A DNA stretch of 64,000 bases from Parelaphostrongylus tenuis (lineage: Eukaryota; Nematoda; Chromadorea; Rhabditida; Metastrongylidae): NCBI GenBank assembly GCA_019055375.1, contig JAHQIW010004334.1:24510-88509 (forward strand), read 5' to 3'. Positions within the stretch are counted from its first letter, which is position 1; the number at the start of each line of letters is the position of its first letter. Made by a program: the position numbers and the translations under genes. The notes beneath the pieces were generated by a model. The model worked only from the letters and a program-made list of their open reading frames with translations. It made no database searches and had not been told where the DNA came from. Of this stretch, positions 59,401 to 64,000 are shown piece after piece.

Positions 59401-60782
59401 TTGATCTTTATGATGAAAACCAGGTGTTTTGGCCTATTAAGAAGAAACTGTAAGCTATTCGGCAATGCACAGGTTCAGAAATAGTCAGTACTGGGAATTT
59501 AATACGTAATGTTGTTCCCGTTTTGCTTTTTTCACTCTTCTTCATGCAAACATTGGTCTATCATTTACTTTGCTGATTTTTAAAGATCGAGAACCACTGA
59601 AGTTTCTGCTTATCATCCTCGTCCATCAAAGCTACCTAGCGCTCTATGCTATCGGGTTGGCAAGAAATCTCCCAGACATCTTCGTTTTTGTAGATAATTT
59701 TTGATGACTTTAAGTTTTTGTTTATATTGTTGTTCAGAGCACCTTCTTGCAATTGTTTTGATATATAACACTTATACATTTGTTCATAGATGGAATTGTC
59801 CCGATAAAAAATCTTTTTTACTCTCGCGATATTTCCATCTTGAAAGAAATGTCCAATTGTAATATATCAAAATAATCACAGGAACCTGCTTCAAGCGATA
59901 GTAAAAAACAAAAACCAAAATACCTGAAAAATAATCGACAAAAAGGAAAAAGTGCGAAAAATTACTCACCAGCCTATTATGTGTAGAGACCGTCATAGTT
60001 CTGATTAAAAACATTTTACTGTTTCTGTAATGCAAACGGGTATTTCACCGAGATTTGCTGTGAACGTCCAGGCAGAAATCTTGAATTCAGCTCACGTATT
60101 CTGCTAAGGAATGCGTCCCATGATGTCCATCTTTGGCCACTACCCACTAACTTTTCATGTGCAACATTGGGACGACATATAACCACTAACGTTAAGTGAT
60201 ATGCAAAACTTGGATCCTCATATGGAGTTTGAACCCGCGTCTTATCTTTTTTGGGGACGTGCGCCAGCCACTGCGCTGGCGGGTTCCTGGTCTGCTAGCT
60301 CTTTCCACGACACAAGGTATCGATTCTGTTAGCAACTAGCCAACGACGCTCTTTATACATTCATGAAACCAAAAAATCGATACCCGTATCGTAAAAGAGT
60401 GATGTGATGGCAGAATGAGTGCGCCAGTAGTGCAGTGGTTAGCTCGTGTACTCGGAAAGAGTGAGATGCGCGTTTAACTCCCTCCCGAGGTTGGAGGTTT
60501 TGGATATCACTAAGCATTACTGAATATATTGTTATAACTCCATATCATTGCTAAAAAGCGATTAATTAGGAAAATATTGCTGATGTAACTGCAGTTATTT
60601 TGATTGGGAACATATGGGTAGTTGTAGAGTATCCAATCGTACCTTCAGTGAGCCAGTGAAGTTGGCCTTGCCTCTTAGAACTGGCGTGCGCTGCACTGTT
60701 TTTGGCATTAGATTTGTATCATCAATAACTCGGTATCTGAATGTTTCAGATTCTCAGTGAACGATTTCGCTACGTCGATTGA
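56428..60782 (+). CDS. nxt-1: NTF2-related export protein (p15/NXT family), complete
   Basis: Small NTF2-fold protein; the family (human NXT1/p15) pairs with the NXF1/TAP receptor at the nuclear pore to export mRNA. Three exons: 56428-56606 (59 codons plus 2 bases), 59017-59203, 60750-60782 (ILSERFRYVD then TGA). Donors AA|GTAAGC and AAA|GTTTGT and acceptors TATTTAG and GTTTCAG keep the frame, giving 132 residues against about 140 for the human protein. Hallmarks: FYDAMDRKRDKI in helix 1-2, the family signature ATLVWNGNAVSG at residues 43-54, DVQRVN, a strand pair TIHTAGSVVIGG and FTHTFVLTLED, and a final RFRYVD strand. A TTAG acceptor sits four bases before the ATG, fitting SL trans-splicing. 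A possible AATAAA signal lies at 60967-60972. Intron 1 (2.4 kb) holds a SINE and a dead mariner; intron 2 (1.5 kb) holds an inverted SINE pair. Codons are intact and the gene looks functional. Confidence 0.93.
56680..56945 (+). repeat. tRNA-derived SINE, family C, in nxt-1 intron 1
   Basis: Plus strand: GCGCATGTGGCGCAGTGGAT (A box), GGTTCGACCTCGCGCTCATG (B box), then CAGGCCTGTCTGGGAGGAT and the end GCCGAGAGCTTATC. Best preserved of the SINEs. The head is tRNA-like but is followed by about 190 bp of unrelated body, so it is not a tRNA gene. Confidence 0.82.
57440..58130 (+). mobile_element. Mariner transposase fossil in nxt-1 intron 1
   Basis: Plus strand: KWLANFKAGESSLGDHSRSG (helix-turn-helix linker), then RRIVAREFDC, then LTEAQKENWDEVSRYRL (WVPHELTE region) and a stretch with FNNPQKRNKW in a shifted frame near 57860. 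Several frameshifts. Same orientation as nxt-1. Confidence 0.78.
60190..60330 (-). repeat. tRNA-derived SINE, family A, left arm of an inverted pair in nxt-1 intron 2
   Basis: Minus strand: GCGCAGTGGCTGGCGCAC, GGGTTCAAACTCC, tail AAGTTTTGCATATCACTT. It faces the 60395-60545 copy. Confidence 0.65.
60395..60545 (+). repeat. tRNA-derived SINE, family A, right arm, nxt-1 intron 2
   Basis: Plus strand: TAGTGCAGTGGTTAGCTC, B-box-like GCGTTTAACTCCC and the tail GGATATCACTAAGCATTACT. Confidence 0.62.
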
Positions 60783-61059
60783 AGAAATGTTGGTCGATTG
60801 AATTAAGAAGAACAAGATCGACTTGTCTACAAATGAGTTGTTGTTCTGTCAGATATTCTCTTCTCTTACGTAATTGCGTGTCTTTCACCTCTGATACGCT
60901 TGATTTTGATTGCGAATGTATGGACGTAAATTTGTTGATGATCTCTCATGAGAAATGATCCACATAAATAAAATGATAGGACGATTAAATCAGTAATCTA
61001 TAATCAGTAATACGATGAAATTACTGTGATAAACAGAGATATACTCAATAAATATTTTG

Positions 61060-61155
61060 TTGGCTCAAGACGTAAGGCAACGTGCAACTGATGAGGCTGT
61101 AAGCTGAAAAACGTAGTATTGCTTTGTGTAAATGCCCATAAAAGACCACATTCAT
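61060..61155 (+). repeat. Hammerhead-ribozyme-like repeat, copy 3
   Basis: Stem I GCAA (61084-61087) against TTGC (61119-61122); CTGATGA at 61088-61094; stem II GGC/GCT with loop TGTAA; GAAA at 61106-61109; triplet GTA. Both conserved boxes are exact, but stem III is weak. The 3' flank TGTAAATGCCCATAAAAGAC matches the family. It lies between nxt-1 and the next gene model. Confidence 0.6.
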
Positions 61156-61423
61156 ATCTCAAAAATAATTGTCAGGCATATTGGGTCTAAAGAGAACATT
61201 CCAAACGAATGATGTGGTTTTTCCGATTGTTTTCCTCCTACTACGAAGTCTATCTTCGAGTACATCTATCAGTAAAATCGGATGTGCTATAATATCAAAG
61301 AGAGAGTGTGACACAGTAACAAAATCGCATTCTACAAATGAATCGCGCCTGTGCGCTCTATCGGTTGGAGGTGCCGATCCACAGCTACTGCATTCCTTAG
61401 GCGCCTTATTATTCCTAATACAG

Positions 61424-61735
61424 TGCAGCGAAAACGGTCTTTTCGGAAAATGAACACGGTTTGGAATCGCCGAAATTTGCATTATCCCTTGGTTATTGAT
61501 AGTCTAAAGGAAGAGCTCTGTCGTGCGAGGTATAGCGCGATAATGCACGATGCGTACGAACGTATTTCCAATGCTACTGCGCTAAAGGATAACATTACCG
61601 AAGAGCAAGTACAGTTTTGATTTTAGCACGCGATTTATGCTTCTGAATGATCGCTAGCAGTCCAATGGAAAGTCTTTGTCTAAGGAAGAATTCTTAAAAA
61701 TCCTTGCTGGTACCGGATACCTAGCTTTCAAACTA
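61424..61735 (+). CDS. Partial model of an unrecognised protein, two exons
   Basis: Exon 61424-61608 follows the acceptor CCTAATACAG and has an ATG at 61450; it encodes a helical, charged stretch (YPLVIDSLKEELCRARYSAI, then MHDAYERI). Exon 61661-61735 follows CTAGCAG and encodes SLSKEEFLKILAGTGY; phase 0 on both sides, with a 52-bp intron starting GTACAG. A donor GTATGG follows. It lies about 640 bp downstream of nxt-1 on the same strand. The helix pattern R-Y-x-x-I...AY-x-x-I faintly recalls PCI-domain proteins (CSN8/RPN12), but I do not recognise it firmly. Later exons were not found; 62014 onward follows a TTTTTTGCAG acceptor but does not stay open convincingly. Confidence 0.35.
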
Positions 61736-61739
61736 GTAT

Positions 61740-62929
61740 GGTTCTTTTCGTTATCAAAGAACAAATGAAAAAAACTACCCTTTTCGCTGGACAAAGGATT
61801 TCCATCGCATTTTTAGTAATCCTTCGAAAGCTTCAATCTCTGGCTACTGCGCTACGTGACACTTTTCAAAAAGTCTTTGTAACGCTGTGGCAGAAAGGAA
61901 GCATTTGTATTCACGAACGCATAATTCTTATAAGATGGAACTTTTTTAAATGATGAATTATCATTTGCTAGAGTGAGGTTCCATGATCCCAACGCTATGC
62001 TTATTTTTTGCAGAGGGCGTTACATTGCAATGTAGCAGAGAAAATAAAATCGGGTTCCACATGCGCGGCAAATTTCCTTATCGGCTAGTGTGTGTATTCT
62101 GGGCGTGGGCTGAGTGTGTGGTGGCCGTCGATTCGGTACGGAATTTTGCGACCACCGATCGATCGCGCTGAGGCGGCTCACATGTGTATTCCAATCTTGG
62201 CATTTAGTCTGCGGTTTTTTTCCCGGCTTTGAAAGAAACTCATATAAAAACTACTCACTCAGATATTACGAGATTCTCTCAAAACGTTCATATGCTTTTC
62301 TTACTTCCAGAAAGTTATACGCGTGACCAAAATGAACGCGCGCGGCGGGTGTGGAATCTAACCTAGTTTTGTATGCTACAGTGGTAAAAGGATCTTTTTA
62401 AAAAACAACCACGTAGCGTTGTAGCCAGAGATTTGAAAATTTGGTTGAACAGCATGATTTCAAAAGTAGTAAATTGTGTCTAGCAATAAAAGAAATAAAG
62501 CCTAGCTTTACAAACATATAGTGGACATTTCAGCTACCTAGAACGATAAATTTGGTATATTTGACAATAATATGAAGTGGTTTCAGAAGGATGTGCCCTT
62601 TGAACACTGTCACTGATTCCGCGCAAATTTTTCGTCATAGTTTCACTTAGTTAGAACTTTTCGCGATATCGTTCGAATTGAGTTGGCACCATTTTCACAA
62701 CGGATATCCACCTAACTAGTTTAAATGAGGCTTATTACAATCCGAAAAGAGCTCAGCAAATGCTTCTGTATTTAGCAGGAATCCTCCGGCGAGTGAATGC
62801 GTCAAGGACACCCACAAGACCACCACTGTAACGAGGTCATGTATGAGGAGCCCATTGAGGGCTAAATTGATCGACATGAATTGATTTAAATTCGCAAATG
62901 TGGACGAAAAATCTGATGTCTCAAGGCAA
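61740..62929. other. No firmly supported gene
   Basis: May hold later exons of the 61.4 kb gene; a TTTTTTGCAG acceptor ends at 62013, but no downstream frame is convincing. A patch at 62720-62900 encodes a hydrophobic minus-strand stretch next to the RTE fragment. Confidence 0.4.
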
Positions 62930-64000
62930 ACTGTGATTGTCATTTTTGCCTTTCTGTAAGCTGTGAGTATTCCGTTAGAGCGGCGGAGTTCAGTCAATTT
63001 CTTATTCTGATCGGCGAAGCTTTGTGGACTGTACAAATTCGCGTCACAACTTTTGCAGCTTCGACCATAAGTGCTACTATTATCTTTCCATAATATTCTG
63101 TAATCGAATATCTACTGCGTTGTGCAAGCTTCGTCCTGAGTATCTCGGTTGCATGCGGTTAGTGGGCTGAACGTCAGCGTATCAGCTCAGATGTTTGCGA
63201 GACAAGCGCCTTTCAATGACTTTCGTACTCTCGGCTCTCATATCGCTCCCGTGAAAATAATAGAGGATCCGGTCGATTTTTCGTCGATGTCGTTGATGAC
63301 AGTGTCTTCCCAGGAGCCGACTATATTTTAGCGTATCCAAGCTTATGGTAGTTGTGGAATTTCGTTATTTGAACCGACCCACCTTCTGTTCTTTCCGCGA
63401 ATAATGGAACGCAGCCACGAAGGAGGCGATGGCTTGATCCTGTGCAGAGTTCAGGATCAACAGCAATGTCGGTTAGGCAGTATCTTCAATTTACTAGCAT
63501 GTAGTCTATCTCATTGGTATTCTCCACTGAGGGACTTCCACGTCCACCGCTCTGAGTGAGGTTTTCAGAGCTGAGCTTCTCATCTTGCTCGTTGCATTCT
63601 ACTCCGTGGGTCCCGAACTGACGTTCTTCACGTGCTTTTACAGGCCCAATTTTTGCTCTAAAATTTCCAAAAGTAACTTAAACAATGTATGATCCCCTCT
63701 GGAACTTCACAAAGTCCATGTAGAATACCTCGACTTTATCTTCGTCATACCTTCAGGTAGGTCGTAAGCAACAAAGATGGTCAAAGCCGGCACTGATCCA
63801 TGTCGCCCTCAACCATAATAGTCTGGTACAGATTGTGGTTTCGCATTAATCAGTGATCATAGTCAAGCATCACCGCACCGTCTTGACACACATTGTGAGG
63901 ACGGTTGACATTCTTCACACTTTATAGTGTATTTTCCTGCGCTACTCAAACACTACCTCGCTTACTACCCGCCCAGTTCGTACGCCACGATTATATACTC
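62930..64000 (-). mobile_element. RTE retrotransposon fragment, subfamily B, endonuclease part, cut by window edge
   Basis: Minus strand: PALTIFVAYDLPEGMTKIKS near 63790, FRAKIGPVKAREERQFGTHG (endonuclease GDFNAKIGP region) near 63650, NEIDYMLVN and CLTDIAVDPELCTGSSHRLL at 63400-63520, then the linker ending SFADQNKKLTELRRSNGILT and AYRKAK at 62940-63036. It lines up with 53247-53866. Frameshifts and stops throughout. Confidence 0.8.

Noticed and set aside
62716..63036. Hydrophobic minus-strand frame that looked like part of a seven-transmembrane receptor
   Set aside because: Its first third matches the RTE linker seen at 53750-53850, so it is at least partly retroelement; the hydrophobic rest has no splice context.

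Overview
This window looks like nematode chromosomal DNA, most likely from a strongylid (hookworm-type) worm. It is AT-rich and gene-poor. Genes are split by GT-AG introns with worm-style acceptors (TTTCAG, TTGCAG), and the introns and spacers are filled with decayed mariner-family transposons, RTE-type non-LTR retrotransposons, tRNA-derived SINEs and microsatellites. There are no bacterial operons, rRNA genes or CRISPR arrays, and I found no convincing true tRNA gene. No open reading frame longer than 166 codons exists, so genes had to be assembled from exons by splice phase.

Layout. 5.5-7.1 kb (minus strand): a small gene for a secreted Gly/Tyr/Asn/Met-rich protein in four exons, with a frame problem at its only nearby start codon. 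7.9-23.9 kb (minus strand): one class A GPCR gene spread over about 16 kb. Nine exons match in phase and carry TM1 to TM7; one small stretch between TM6 and TM7 is unresolved. Its introns hold a complete deleted mariner with terminal inverted repeats (16.9-17.5 kb), other mariner fossils (10.0 and 20.9 kb), three tRNA-like SINEs and a hammerhead-like repeat. 24-46.9 kb: largely gene desert, with weak coding candidates at 33.7 and 35.2 kb, a long inverted repeat (38 kb), a tandem 63-bp duplication (37.2 kb), a decayed mariner/Tc1 element (40.7-41.8 kb) and simple repeats. 46.9-55.5 kb: a cluster of RTE retrotransposon fragments of two subfamilies. 56.4-60.8 kb (plus strand): a complete three-exon nxt-1/p15 gene (mRNA export cofactor) whose first intron holds a SINE and a dead mariner. 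61.4-61.7 kb: two phase-compatible exons of an unrecognised gene. 62.9-64.0 kb: another RTE fragment on the minus strand, running off the window.

The most unusual signals are three dispersed repeats (22.7, 26.0 and 61.1 kb) that share the core layout of a type I hammerhead self-cleaving ribozyme; tRNA-derived SINEs that recur as head-to-head inverted pairs (2.1, 26.4, 48.8 and 60.3 kb); and the self-consistent 627-bp deleted mariner in a GPCR intron. The genes here do not form a pathway: one is a neuropeptide-type receptor, one a secreted structural or peptide-like protein, and one a housekeeping RNA-export factor.
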